DNA of 64,000 nucleotides from Stigmatella ashevillena (GCF_028368975.1 NZ_JAQNDM010000002.1:310001-374000), one strand, 5' to 3'. Shown: positions 9,014-17,635, counted from the first letter of the stretch. Translations and numbers: made by a program. The notes: a model not told the origin generated them from the sequence alone.

Positions 9014-10180
9014 TTACTTGGACGGCTGCGGCTTCTGAAGAAAGCTGGGAGCCAGGGTGAAGGCCTCCTCGGCTGTCTTCGCGAAGCGGGTGACGTGGGC
9101 CTTGAGCCAGCGCCGGCCCTGGATGGGGGAGTCCCCCACGATGGCGATGACCGGCACCTTCGCCTCGGCGGCGTAAACCACCTCCATCAACGAGCCCACG
9201 TACTGCCAGTTGGGCCGTGAGAGGTCGACGATCAGCAGATCCGACGCCTCGATGAACTTCCTTTCGGTCTCGACCAGGTAGGCGTTGAGCCGCTCCTCCG
9301 GCAGATCCAGCTCCTGGAGCGACTGCTCCAGATGCTCATACATCGAGAACAGCGTCGTCTGGGGACAATGACTCCCCATCAGGGTCCGCGCCTTCTGGAC
9401 GATGGCCTTGACCTCGGCGGTGGGCAACTGCTCGATGGCGTGGGCGTAGTAGATGGCGCGCGGGGTGAGGCCTGCGTTCCGGAACATCCGGATCGTCTTG
9501 ATGGAATCGTCCTCCATCGGGTGGTGCTGCCAGTTCCAGCGATCTCCCTTGCCTGTCTTTTCAGCCAGCACCTGGCGGACGAACTGGGAGGAGTACGCGG
9601 GAGGAGTGAGCACGTAGTGCTTTCCGTCCGGGTTGCGCACGTAGATGTAATTGTCCGCGCCTGCCTCACGCACCTGGCGAAGGTCCTGCAGCGCCTCGAT
9701 GCGCCGGGCCTCGCACGACAATTGGCTGGCCAGCGCCGAGGCCAGATCCATGTTCACGGGAAGCAGGTGCAGGTGCAGGTGATCCACACAACAGGCCTTC
9801 AGGCCACAGTCGAGCGTCGTGCCATGCTCGAAGACCACCCAGCCCTGCGAGCCCGGCTGCTTCTCCAGCCTCGCCAACACCGAGTCGATGTCTTTCTGCA
9901 CGTTGGCCGCGTGCTCGGCGTTGAGCGTGGCGACCGAGCTGCGATGACGCTTGGAGACAAGCATCACGTAGCCTTCGATGATCGAGCCCAGCGCGGGCAC
10001 CACGACATGCTCGTCCGTGGAGTGGACAATCATGTTCGCCGGGTGCCGCTGTCCCTCCTCCGAGATTGCCCAGCAGAGCCGGCACCCATCGAACTTGCTG
10101 CGAACTTCGTTCTGGGAAACCTCGCTCAGAATTCCAAACTGATAGCGGCGCTCACCGGTAATTCCTGAAGAAAAAGACAA
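9014..10180 (-). CDS. HIT domain-nucleoside deoxyribosyltransferase-like fusion protein
   Basis: Two enzymatic modules in about 388 residues. The N-terminal half has CRLCW, a strand resembling the HIT fold, and the triad DHLHLHLLP, all typical of HIT nucleotide hydrolases/transferases. The C-terminal ~150 residues start with IYYAHAIEQL and contain DLLIVDLSRPNW, then LMEVVYAAEAKVPVIAI. This is the layout of nucleoside 2-deoxyribosyltransferases, with the Glu of LMEVV as the candidate nucleophile. TTG at 10180 is preferred because GGAGG lies 6 nt upstream; the GTG two codons earlier abuts the Shine-Dalgarno. It is first in the operon with gpsA, behind a good sigma-70-type promoter. Joint action on a modified nucleotide is inference. 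Confidence 0.75.
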   Translation of the reverse strand: MSFSSGITGERRYQFGILSEVSQNEVRSKFDGCRLCWAISEEGQRHPANMIVHSTDEHVVVPALGSIIEGYVMLVSKRHRSSVATLNAEHAANVQKDIDSVLARLEKQPGSQGWVVFEHGTTLDCGLKACCVDHLHLHLLPVNMDLASALASQLSCEARRIEALQDLRQVREAGADNYIYVRNPDGKHYVLTPPAYSSQFVRQVLAEKTGKGDRWNWQHHPMEDDSIKTIRMFRNAGLTPRAIYYAHAIEQLPTAEVKAIVQKARTLMGSHCPQTTLFSMYEHLEQSLQELDLPEERLNAYLVETERKFIEASDLLIVDLSRPNWQYVGSLMEVVYAAEAKVPVIAIVGDSPIQGRRWLKAHVTRFAKTAEEAFTLAPSFLQKPQPSK

Positions 10181-10210
10181 GCCCACCCTCCTGTTTTTTC
10201 GGGGGTTTCA

Positions 10211-10238
10211 ATTATTCAGTTCACATCAATCCTGTCAA
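10211..10238 (-). promoter_or_regulatory. Sigma-70-type promoter of the HIT-NDT/gpsA/HIT operon
   Basis: On the reverse strand TTGACA (10238-10233) and AATAAT (10216-10211, 5 of 6 to TATAAT) are 16 bp apart in an AT-rich island just upstream of the fusion gene. No activator site is evident. Confidence 0.6.
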
Positions 10239-10305
10239 GCCATGGTTCATGGACAGCTCCGTTTTGTCTGCCGCACTGTGGCAAAGATTGACGTGACCCA
10301 ATGCG

Positions 10306-11094
10306 TTACGCGGCTCGCCAGAAGTAATAGCCAGTCAGCACCCATGCGGTGGCGCCCACGAAGGCGCGGACGCGATCCGGATTGAGCTTCCGGGCCACGG
10401 CGGCGCCGAGGAAGCTGCCGGACGTGGTGCCCGCCGTCACCAGCGCCCCGTGCTCCCAAGCGATGGCGTCCGCACTCACGAAGATGGCCGTCACGAGACC
10501 ATTCAGGAGGACGCCTAGAACCGACTTCAAGGCATTGGCCTTGTGAATGTTTTTCAGCCCCATCACGGAGAAGAGCGCCAGCATCAGAATGCCAAGCCCT
10601 GCTCCGAAATACCCTCCATAGATGGAGACCAGGAACTGCAACACGAGCGAGACGCCCAGCGGCAGCGTCCGGTCCTCGGCGCCCGGTCCTCCGCCCCTCA
10701 GCCGTGCCAGCAACGGCCCCCCAAAGGTGAAGAGCAAGGTGGCCATCAGGAGCATCGCGGGGACCAGCGCGCTGAAGGTCGCGCGTGAGCTGTTGAGCAG
10801 CAGGATGGCCCCCACCGCGCCGCCCAGCAGGCTCGCGACACCCAATGACGCAGCAAGCCGTCCCTGTCCCTCCATCTCCCGCCGGTAGGCCAGCGCGCTG
10901 GCAACGTCTCCAGGCCAGAGCGCAACGGTGCTCGTGGCGTTGGCGCGGATGGGATCCACGCCCGTGGACATCAGCGCAGGGAAGATGAGAAACGTCCCCC
11001 CTCCTGCCACTGCCTTCAAAACGCCCGCCCCGAACGAGGCCAGCAGCAGCACCAAACCCTGGGCGAGTGTCATTGTGACATGGGCCTCTAGCAT
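10306..11094 (-). CDS. TauE/SafE-family membrane permease
   Basis: 262 residues, mostly hydrophobic, with about seven to eight predicted transmembrane segments. It shows the TauE/SafE (sulfite exporter/UPF0721) marks: an N-terminal segment with GAGVLKAVAGGGTFLIFPAL, the duplicated half with GGYFGAGLGILMLALF, NALKSVLGVLLN, and a terminal TGYYFWR. The family moves sulfite, sulfonates or other small anions; the substrate here is unknown. It is divergent from the cysteine desulfurase gene across 142 bp. A second in-frame ATG seven codons in is also possible. Confidence 0.85.
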   Translation of the reverse strand: MLEAHVTMTLAQGLVLLLASFGAGVLKAVAGGGTFLIFPALMSTGVDPIRANATSTVALWPGDVASALAYRREMEGQGRLAASLGVASLLGGAVGAILLLNSSRATFSALVPAMLLMATLLFTFGGPLLARLRGGGPGAEDRTLPLGVSLVLQFLVSIYGGYFGAGLGILMLALFSVMGLKNIHKANALKSVLGVLLNGLVTAIFVSADAIAWEHGALVTAGTTSGSFLGAAVARKLNPDRVRAFVGATAWVLTGYYFWRAA

Positions 11095-11236
11095 CCTGCT
11101 TTCCCTGCCAAAAGCACTTTCTCCGTCAAAACCCTATTGACAGAAGAGAGGAAAAAGAACTTTTTGTGTTTGCACCGTTGTGTGGCCTTTGCCGCCTTGC
11201 GTCGCAATCAGCGCGCCAACACATCGAAAGGCTCCC

Positions 11237-12562
11237 ATGAAGCAGCCTATCTATCTCGACAACCACTCCACCACCCGCGTGGATCCACGGGTGCTGGAGA
11301 CGATGCTTCCGTATCTGTCCGAGGAGTTTGGCAATGCTGCATCGCGCAATCACGCACATGGCTTGAAGGCGCATGCGGCGGTCGAGAAGGCGCGCGCGCA
11401 GGTGGCCGCACTGATCAGCGCCTCCAAGTCAGAAATCATTTTCACTTCCGGTGCGACCGAATCCAACAACCTGGCCATTAAGGGCGTGGCCGAGGCTTAC
11501 AAGACCAAGGGAGACCACATCGTCACCCTGAAGACCGAGCACAAGGCGGTGCTGGAGGCCTGCAAGCGCCTGGAGAAGCAACGGGCCGAGTTCATCGACT
11601 CATTGAAGCGGCTCCGGATTGTGGCGCTGGGCGGCCAGGAGGTCCGGTCCGAAGACCTTGCCATGCTGGCCGCACGGCATGACTTCGAACGCGATGACAT
11701 CTTCCAGCGCTGGTTGAATCTGCCCATGCCCGGCGCCCGAGTGACCTACCTGGGCGTCGACCCGAGTGGCCGGGTGGATCTCCAGGAACTCGAGGCAGCG
11801 CTCACCGGGAAAACCATCCTGGTCAGCATCATGCTCGCCAACAACGAAATCGGCACCCTCCAGCCGGTCAACAGCATCGGGGAGCTCTGCCGGCGCAAAG
11901 GGGTCCTCTTCCACTGTGACGCGGTGCAAGGACTGGGGCACGTTTCTTTCGATGTGGAGAAAGCCAAGGTGGACCTGGTCTCGTTCTCCTCGCACAAGCT
12001 GTATGGCCCCAAGGGGGTGGGCGCCCTGTACGTGCGCGGCAGCCCCCGGGTGCGGCTCTCCGCGATGATCGACGGCGGGGATCAGGAGAAGGGACTCCGC
12101 TCTGGCACCCTGAACGTGCCGGCCATTGTCGGCTTCGGAAAAGCCGCGGAACTCGCACAGGTGGAGCGAGAGCGCGAGGCCACCCGCGTGCTCGAACTCC
12201 GGGAGCGCCTCCGGAAGCACCTCTTCTCGCGGCTGGACCTGCTGACGCTGAACGGCTCGCTCGAACATCGCTTGCCGGGGAACATCAATGTCTCCTTTGC
12301 CTTCGTGGAAGGCGAGGCGTTGATGATGTCCCTCAAGGAGGTGGCCCTCTCCTCGGGCTCGGCGTGCTCGACCGCGTCCCTGGAACCCTCCTACGTGCTC
12401 CGGGCATGTGGTGTGCCAGATGATCTGGCGCACTCCTCCATCCGCTTCGGGCTGGGCCGCTTCACCACCGAAGAGGAGATCGACTCCGTGGGAAACCTCG
12501 TGGTGGAGTGTGTCCAGAGGCTTCGCCAGATGAGCCCCCGGTACTCAGCCTTCCGCCGGTGA
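11237..12562 (+). CDS. Cysteine desulfurase (IscS/NifS-type) with an internal insertion
   Basis: A PLP enzyme moving sulfur from cysteine to an active-site Cys persulfide. Motifs: YLDNHSTT at the N-terminus, SGATESNN, His102 in TEHKAVLE, Lys254 in [10 protein letters not shown], and Cys377 in [19 protein letters not shown] (the IscS catalytic loop). The protein has 441 residues against about 404 for E. coli IscS. The excess is a block at roughly residues 115-166, between the KRLEK helix and [10 protein letters not shown], absent from classical IscS. No iscR, iscU or iscA neighbours are present. The ATG at 11237 begins at the conserved N-terminus. A methyltransferase gene follows 11 bp after the stop. 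Confidence 0.9.
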   Translation: MKQPIYLDNHSTTRVDPRVLETMLPYLSEEFGNAASRNHAHGLKAHAAVEKARAQVAALISASKSEIIFTSGATESNNLAIKGVAEAYKTKGDHIVTLKTEHKAVLEACKRLEKQRAEFIDSLKRLRIVALGGQEVRSEDLAMLAARHDFERDDIFQRWLNLPMPGARVTYLGVDPSGRVDLQELEAALTGKTILVSIMLANNEIGTLQPVNSIGELCRRKGVLFHCDAVQGLGHVSFDVEKAKVDLVSFSSHKLYGPKGVGALYVRGSPRVRLSAMIDGGDQEKGLRSGTLNVPAIVGFGKAAELAQVEREREATRVLELRERLRKHLFSRLDLLTLNGSLEHRLPGNINVSFAFVEGEALMMSLKEVALSSGSACSTASLEPSYVLRACGVPDDLAHSSIRFGLGRFTTEEEIDSVGNLVVECVQRLRQMSPRYSAFRR

Positions 12563-12573
12563 GGAGCAGCCCC

Positions 12574-13239
12574 ATGGAAACACAGCACGCCCACGCTCCC
12601 GCCAGGCTGGCCTCGTGCGCGCGGATGCCCGAATGGATGCGTCACTTCGGCCATCCCACCGGAGTGCTGGGGGCCCTGGCAGGCCATCTGATGGCCTTGA
12701 GGAACCGCAAGCGAAGCCTTTTGGTCCTCACCCTGGTGGACCCACGCCCCGGAGAGCGCATCTTGGAGGTGGGCTTCGGGCCCGGGCTCGACATCCGCCG
12801 TGTCAGCCGCACCGCCGCCTTTGTCGCAGGCGTGGATCAATCGCCCGTCATGCTGCGGCAAGCGCAGCGCCGCAATGACGGCGCCCTCCGCGTGGGCAAG
12901 GTCGAACTCCACCAAGGCGACGCCCGCTCGCTCGCCTTCGCCGATGACTCCTTCGACAAGGCGTTCTCCATCAACTCGGCCCAGTTCTGGCCCGAGCCCT
13001 TCGTGGTCATCCGCGAGATGTACCGGGTTCTCAGGCCCCAAGGACAGCTCGTGCTCGCGGTCCAGCCCCGGACGATTGACGCCAGTTCGCGGACTTCCCA
13101 GGAGACCGCTGAGGAGCTGGCCGCGCTGCTGACTTCAGGCGGCTTCCAAGAAGTCACATCCGCGCTCAAGCCTGCGGGGCGGGTGCCCATCGCGTGCGCC
13201 ATCGCCCGAAAGCCGACCCTTCGTGAGCCGGCCCGATGA
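12574..13239 (+). CDS. Class I SAM-dependent methyltransferase
   Basis: 221 residues. The SAM-binding motif I is ILEVGFGPGLDI, motif II is the acidic VAGVDQSP, then GDARSLAFADDSFDKAFSIN and the post-motif REMYRVLRPQGQLVL. GAGGAG precedes the chosen ATG by 8 nt. It lies 11 bp downstream of the desulfurase, so the two are probably co-transcribed, but nothing in its sequence names the acceptor. The stop codon is inside a hairpin shared with the convergent lipoprotein gene. Confidence 0.85.
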   Translation: METQHAHAPARLASCARMPEWMRHFGHPTGVLGALAGHLMALRNRKRSLLVLTLVDPRPGERILEVGFGPGLDIRRVSRTAAFVAGVDQSPVMLRQAQRRNDGALRVGKVELHQGDARSLAFADDSFDKAFSINSAQFWPEPFVVIREMYRVLRPQGQLVLAVQPRTIDASSRTSQETAEELAALLTSGGFQEVTSALKPAGRVPIACAIARKPTLREPAR

Positions 13240-13254
13240 GCGCGGGGGCGCTCA
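13237..13254. terminator. Shared hairpin containing both convergent stop codons
   Basis: TGAGCGC-GGGG-GCGCTCA is a perfect 7-bp stem with a 4-nt loop. The left arm begins with the TGA of the methyltransferase gene. The right arm, read on the reverse strand, begins with the TGA of the lipoprotein gene. Confidence 0.45.
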
Positions 13255-14154
13255 CCGCGCGCAGGCGTAGTGGGCCGTCTTGCCGCCCGTGACGGTGGCC
13301 GTCCAGTTGCCGCCCACGGTGCTAGGGAAGTTCATCAAGGCACCGTCGGTCCAGTTGTTCTGGTTGAACGCGCCCTGAATCCCCGTCAGCGCGCACGCCT
13401 TGACGCCGGTCCCCGTGGTGAGCGCTTCGGTCACCGTGGTCCCGGTCTCTGCGGTCACCGTCTTCGTGGAGAGCACCGTCCCGGCAGGGAAGTCCACACA
13501 CCGGCCCATCACTCGGGCACGCGGGTAGTTCAGGACCATATTGGATTCGACATACCAACCGTCTGCCTTCTTCGTCACACGTGCATACCGACTGTTGTTG
13601 TTCCACGCGCCGTCGACACCCAACAGTCCGCTGAGGAAGCACTGCCGCCGATCATTCGGATCCAGGTCGGCAATCTTGACCGGGGCGCTGACCGTGCCAT
13701 CGCTTATCCACGTTGCGTTTTTCACGTTGGTGGCGGTCAAGTAGCACGTGGCCTGGGCCATGACCGGGTTGTTGTACCACACCTTGTCGTTGACCTGATT
13801 CGCGGTAGCGCCTCCGTGCCCCACGAGCCAGTAGTTGCCCGGAGATCGATAGAGCACCGCGGCGACCGATTCCTCTCCGAGGGCCATCTCTTCGCCCCGG
13901 CTGAGATTGCCCGCGACCCCTGAGAGGAAGCACGTGCGATCGGTGCTCGAGTCGAGGGTGAAGCCCGTCGTGTCCGTCGTGGTCCCCCACGAGGCGGCCG
14001 TATAGCCGTTCCCGACGAGCGCGCTTTCAGCCCGGAGGGGTGTCTCCTGCTCTGCGGCCAGCTCCTCTTCTGGCATTCCTCCGCATCCCGTGGCCACGAA
14101 CACCATCGCCGCGAAACCCCAACGCTTCGACATCACACCTTGCTTGGAAAACAT
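13252..14154 (-). CDS. Secreted lipoprotein, unknown function
   Basis: A 300-residue protein starting at an ATG with AGGAG 8 nt upstream. A short signal sequence ends in the lipobox VATGCGG, so it is probably an outer-membrane lipoprotein. The mature part holds three related Cys-containing modules, each beginning CFLSG or CALTG (CFLSGVAG, CFLSGLLG, CALTGIQG), rich in Asn, Thr, Tyr and Trp as in beta-sandwich surface domains. I do not recognise the family. It converges on the methyltransferase gene. Confidence 0.75.
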   Translation of the reverse strand: MFSKQGVMSKRWGFAAMVFVATGCGGMPEEELAAEQETPLRAESALVGNGYTAASWGTTTDTTGFTLDSSTDRTCFLSGVAGNLSRGEEMALGEESVAAVLYRSPGNYWLVGHGGATANQVNDKVWYNNPVMAQATCYLTATNVKNATWISDGTVSAPVKIADLDPNDRRQCFLSGLLGVDGAWNNNSRYARVTKKADGWYVESNMVLNYPRARVMGRCVDFPAGTVLSTKTVTAETGTTVTEALTTGTGVKACALTGIQGAFNQNNWTDGALMNFPSTVGGNWTATVTGGKTAHYACAR

Positions 14155-14416
14155 GTGGTTTGCTCCTGTGGAAGGTCCCTCCACGACCCAGAGCAAAGGC
14201 TGCGCCAGCGGCGGTTCCCTCTCCAGAAGGAGCCGAAAGAGGATAGGGACGGCAAGGTTTGCCCGCGCTCCTTGCCAACAGCGCAAAGATTGCCCGCTGG
14301 CGAAACTTTTCGACAACCCCTCGTCCGAAAAGGTTGCCTTCCCTGTCAAGAACAGTAATTAAGGAAATATGGGCGTTAGTGGCAATGAGGCCACTCCCAC
14401 AAAAGGAATGCATTCC

Positions 14417-14740
14417 ATGCTCAAGATCCTCGCCGCCGGGCTGCTCTCGGTCTCCGCGCTCGTCACCGACTCCGGCGCCGCCAATCCATCCCCTGCGCGA
14501 TTCGAGATCCCCAGCTCGGGCCTCACCTTCTGGGCGCAGAAGAGCTTCAACGGTCCGTACATCAACTACCAGACCGTGTCGACCGGGTGCACCAACCTGC
14601 CTTTTGACGCGTGGGCCGGCCTGAACATGATCAGCGGTGATCAGATCCTCGCCTACACGGGACCCGACTGCACGGGCATCGCGTTCGGTTTCAGCTTCCA
14701 TTCCTTCAATCACGCGGCGAAGAGCTTCAAGCCCCGCTGA
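14417..14740 (+). CDS. Small secreted beta/gamma-crystallin-like (peptidase-inhibitor I36-like) protein
   Basis: 107 residues with a cleavable signal peptide (MLKILAAGLLSVSALVTDSGA). The mature ~85 residues are beta-rich: FNGPYINYQTVSTGCTNLP, then SGDQILAYTGPDCTG and FNHAAKSFKP. The spacing of Tyr/Gly, the two Cys and the closing N-x-A-x-S-F motif resemble the beta/gamma-crystallin fold of I36 inhibitors and small bacterial crystallins. AAGGA lies 9 nt before the chosen ATG. The assignment rests on pattern only. Confidence 0.65.
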   Translation: MLKILAAGLLSVSALVTDSGAANPSPARFEIPSSGLTFWAQKSFNGPYINYQTVSTGCTNLPFDAWAGLNMISGDQILAYTGPDCTGIAFGFSFHSFNHAAKSFKPR

Positions 14741-14810
14741 TCCGAGATCGGGCATTCCCAAGCAAGCGAGAGTTCGTTAGGGTTTGGGGCGCAACCCCAA
14801 CGGAGGACAC

Positions 14811-15074
14811 ATGCGAGCGAGCATTTTCGGTGGTCTGTTGACGGTAGGGCTGATGGCGGTGGGCTGTGGCGCGCCCGTCGAGCAGGACGAGGGACCGGAG
14901 CTCTCCACGCAGGAGGCCCCGATTCCCGACTGCTCCGGCAGCCCCGACACCCTGATCACCTACTGGAGTGACGCTTCCTATACGGTGCAGATCGGTGGCC
15001 GGGGTTGCCACTGCGGCTGGTGGGAGAGCTGGGGCAAGACGTCGGTCTACAGGCAGTCCGTCAACGACTGCTAG
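14811..15074 (+). CDS. Small Cys-rich lipoprotein
   Basis: 87 residues preceded by GGAGG. The signal sequence ends in a lipobox (LMAVGCGAP), followed by an acidic linker and a C-terminal domain with four Cys (DCSGS, GCHCGWW, NDC) that could form two disulfides. Trp/Tyr-rich short secreted proteins of this kind are frequent in myxobacteria. The function is unknown. Confidence 0.7.
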   Translation: MRASIFGGLLTVGLMAVGCGAPVEQDEGPELSTQEAPIPDCSGSPDTLITYWSDASYTVQIGGRGCHCGWWESWGKTSVYRQSVNDC

Positions 15075-15124
15075 AACGTCCGCCCAGGACGTCACGCGAC
15101 TGAAACCCGCGCCCAGGACGAGTG

Positions 15125-15208
15125 TCAGCGCAGCATCCGGAAGCCGTCGCGCAGCTCGCGCATGAAGAGGCCGAGCTGCTCGAAGGCCGCGAAGTGGCCT
15201 CCCTGACC
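15125..15208 (-). pseudogene. C-terminal stump of an alpha/beta hydrolase (epoxide hydrolase-like)
   Basis: The reverse strand reads GGHFAAFEQ then LFMRELRDGFRMLR and a stop. That is the catalytic-histidine end of epoxide hydrolase/alpha-beta hydrolase proteins, where GGHFxAxE carries the triad His. A stop codon lies two residues upstream of the GGH and no ORF continues beyond it, so only this tail survives. It lies in the leader of the lipoprotein gene on the other strand. Confidence 0.55.
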
Positions 15209-15268
15209 CTACCCAGCCACGGTGCGGCCCCATACACTGCGTGTGAAACCCTCTCTGTGAAGGATGCC

Positions 15269-16039
15269 ATGGGCCTGACACGCAAATCCCTCTACTCGTG
15301 CCTTGCAGTCCGTGAATACGCCCCGCTCATGGTGTCTGCGCTCCTGTCTGCGCTCCTGTCTGCGGTGCTCGCGGGCTGCGGTGAAGAAAAGCTCGAGTCC
15401 ATCCCCTCTCCTCCCCCCTCCTCTGAGTTCACCCAGATCGAGTTCCAGGCGCAGCTTCCCCAGAGCCCATTCGCCTCGGAAATCACCCTGGTTCACGTGC
15501 AAATTGTCGGGCCTCTTGAGGTCGGCACCACCGTCCCCCTGTCCCGGCAAGGCGATACCTGGAAGGGAAGTGTCCTCGTCCCCACGACCCCAGAGGGCTA
15601 TTACTTCGTGGGCAGGGCGCTCAACGCCTCAATCCAGTTTCTTTTCGAGAGCACCGCCAGCGCTCCCGCCGCGGGTCCAGACGGCATCCTGAACGTGGTC
15701 CTCCCCTTTCAGCTGCGGACGCCCCTGCCGTTCACCCAGCTTGAGTTCCAGGCGCAGCTTCCCCAGAGCGAGCTCGCCTCGGAGATCGCCGCCGTTCAGG
15801 TGCAAATCGCCGGGCCTTCCGAGGCCAGGAGCTTCGTCTCACTGTCCCGGCAAGGCGATACCTGGACCTGGACGGGAAGCGTTCGCGTCCCTCCAGTCGA
15901 AGGGGGCTATTCCTTGGTGGGCAGGGCGTTCAGCGCAGACCCCCTCATGTTCCTCTTCGAGAGCACCATCCACACTCCCTCTGCGGGTCCGGACGGCATC
16001 CTGAACGTGGTCCTCCCCTTCCAGCCGCGGACGCCTTGA
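15269..16039 (+). CDS. Lipoprotein with two tandem ~105-residue repeats
   Basis: 256 residues from an ATG at 15269 with AAGG about 5 nt upstream. A hydrophobic signal ends in the lipobox AVLAGCGE. The mature protein is an almost perfect tandem duplication: each half starts FTQxEFQAQLPQS, contains LSRQGDTW and VGRA, and ends GPDGILNVVLPFQ. These look like two Ig-like or carbohydrate-binding beta domains. No family is recognised. A weak hairpin follows the stop. Confidence 0.75.
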   Translation: MGLTRKSLYSCLAVREYAPLMVSALLSALLSAVLAGCGEEKLESIPSPPPSSEFTQIEFQAQLPQSPFASEITLVHVQIVGPLEVGTTVPLSRQGDTWKGSVLVPTTPEGYYFVGRALNASIQFLFESTASAPAAGPDGILNVVLPFQLRTPLPFTQLEFQAQLPQSELASEIAAVQVQIAGPSEARSFVSLSRQGDTWTWTGSVRVPPVEGGYSLVGRAFSADPLMFLFESTIHTPSAGPDGILNVVLPFQPRTP

Positions 16040-16050
16040 CGCCGGGCGGG

Positions 16051-16067
16051 CCTGGAGGGTTTCCAGG
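16051..16067 (+). terminator. Weak hairpin after the duplicated lipoprotein
   Basis: CCTGGA and TCCAGG arms around a 5-nt loop lie 11 bp after the stop codon, followed by a modestly AT-rich stretch. The stem is only 6 bp, so the call is tentative. Confidence 0.3.
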
Positions 16068-16093
16068 TCACACATCCGTGGCCCCGGCGCCAG

Positions 16094-16111
16094 CTAAGAG
16101 ACTGTTTCGGT
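16094..16111. other. IS-end-like 18-mer, also present at 22908
   Basis: CTAAGAGACTGTTTCGGT matches the segment at 22908-22925 at 16 of 18 positions and resembles the GAGACTGTTTC termini of IS5-family elements. No transposase adjoins it, so it may be a solo terminus left by decay. Confidence 0.3.
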
Positions 16112-16200
16112 TTCATCGTTGGGGTGAGCACGCAAGCGCACAAAGATGCGCTGCTGCAACGGGATGAGTCCCTTAAGATCGTCGTCACGGGGTGTAAACG

Positions 16201-16959
16201 ATGACCAAGCGTAGAGCCCTCAGCGTCAGAGTCTACGCGCCTGCGCTCGTGGGCAAAGACGGCCGCACGCTCGATGTCATCCATGGGATGGAAGCGGCAC
16301 TTCCCGGTTTGCGCATGGCGTGGAGGATCTCCGAAGGCGGGCGCCCCATCGCCTTGCCGCATCGCGACGCGTGGCTCGCGGAGAGGACGCAGGACGGGGG
16401 GTTCCCTCTTCTGTGCAACGGGGACGAGAGTTACCCCGTGACGGTTTCGGGGAGGGGAACCTCGGCACTCTTCAGCCCGGGCGGTCAGTCCCTGTTTGAA
16501 GTGAACGCAAAACTGCCACTGGACGAGCCCGTCATCGTGGCAGCGGCGGCTATGCTTGAGGCCGTGGCGGAGGGGGCGCGCTCGTTCTGGGGGCGTGCGA
16601 CGCCAGACGACGCTGCGCTGGACATCGCGTATCAGACAGCACCCACGCTGGAAGGGCCTCCGTCCCCACGCCGGGGGCTGCCCGCCCTGAAGCTCGCCGA
16701 GCACATCCGTTCGCCCGAGATTCCCTACTACCTCGGGTGGCTGAACTATTGGTCTGCCGCTGCCGCGCAGGCCATCGGCTTCCCGGATCCTGTCCGTGAT
16801 GCCGAGTTGCTTACGCGGGCGCGCCGCACACCGTCGGGCGGTTGGGTCGTGCAGCTCACCGATGCGCCGCTCGATCTCGACAACCCCGCCCATCTGGACG
16901 CGCTCAAACGGGCCTACGAGCGCTTCCCGGAGATCGGCGGGCGCGTCACTCCGCGCTGA
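16201..16959 (+). CDS. DUF5953-like protein
   Basis: 252 residues, soluble, no signal peptide. I recognise the general pattern of the myxobacterial DUF5953 family: an N-terminal VRVYAPALVGKDGRTLDV, a middle LEAVAEGARSFWGRATP, and a C-terminal LDLDNPAHLDALKRAYERF followed by PEIGGRVTP. No biochemical function is known. A truncated, inverted second copy lies at 18890-19165, and DNA similarity between the copies runs past the stop codon. Families that duplicate and decay like this are often polymorphic-toxin immunity or related accessory genes, which is inference only. Confidence 0.7.
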   Translation: MTKRRALSVRVYAPALVGKDGRTLDVIHGMEAALPGLRMAWRISEGGRPIALPHRDAWLAERTQDGGFPLLCNGDESYPVTVSGRGTSALFSPGGQSLFEVNAKLPLDEPVIVAAAAMLEAVAEGARSFWGRATPDDAALDIAYQTAPTLEGPPSPRRGLPALKLAEHIRSPEIPYYLGWLNYWSAAAAQAIGFPDPVRDAELLTRARRTPSGGWVVQLTDAPLDLDNPAHLDALKRAYERFPEIGGRVTPR

Positions 16960-16989
16960 AGGAGGCTGCTGCGCGTCTCCTGGCACACT

Positions 16990-17150
16990 CCACCGGCCCG
17001 AGCTGGCTCTGTCAGACGCGCGCCTCCACCGGCCCGAGTTGACACTGTCCGACGCGCGCACCACGGGGCCGAGCTGGCGTTGTCCGGCGCGGACGGCTCC
17101 ACCGGGCCCGGGCTGCCACCATCTGACACGCGCGCACCACCGGCCCGAAG
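16990..17150. repeat. Degenerate tandem repeat, ~36-bp period
   Basis: Units begin at 16990, 17026, 17061, 17099 and 17137, each opening CCAC(C)GGSCCGAG and most ending in (G)ACGCGCGC. Lengths are 35-38 bp and conservation is moderate. The whole 16960-17706 stretch holds no credible gene: reading frames are Arg/Ala/Pro-rich and broken. Unit lengths vary and there are no distinct spacers, so it is not a CRISPR. Confidence 0.7.
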
Positions 17151-17516
17151 CCCTCGACGATGGCTGCCACCGTGGCGCGCGCCGCTGAGCCGAGATAGCG
17201 CGCGGCATTGGCGCCTTTCCTGGCCGCCCCGACGGGCGCCATTCGCGCTGAGCTGGTGCGCCATCGGCGCTTTTCCTGGGAGCTGAGCGCGCGGCGTCTT
17301 CCGTGGGCGAGCACGCGGCGCCTTCCGGGTTGCGCAACTCGCGGCGTGCACTATGAGCGGCCAGGCAGGCAGGGCGTCGAAACGCCGGACGGGCGCCGCG
17401 TCGTTGCGCAGTGGGCCTCATGCCGCGCGATGTCGCGCCGAGGGCAGACGGATCGTAGTGATCGCTGGCTCGTGTCGCACGTCCCGCAGAGGCACCCCGG
17501 CGCGGTGCGCTCTACG

Positions 17517-17635
17517 ATTTACCGGCGATTTACCGGCGCCATCGTCGGAATTTACCGGCGTTTTACCGGGGTTCGCGCCCGGTGCTTCCCGGGACTGTTA
17601 CCGGCGCCACCACGGCGCCACCACGGCGCCACCAC
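17517..17635. repeat. TTTACCGGCG and GGCGCCACCAC short repeats
   Basis: Four or five copies of TTTACCGGCG or near variants occur from 17517 to about 17606. They are followed by three exact tandem copies of the 11-mer GGCGCCACCAC (17603, 17614, 17625). No coding sense is apparent. Confidence 0.65.

Noticed and set aside
16990-17150. 36-bp repeats considered as a CRISPR array
   Set aside because: No distinct spacers; unit length varies between 35 and 38 bp and the repeats touch each other.
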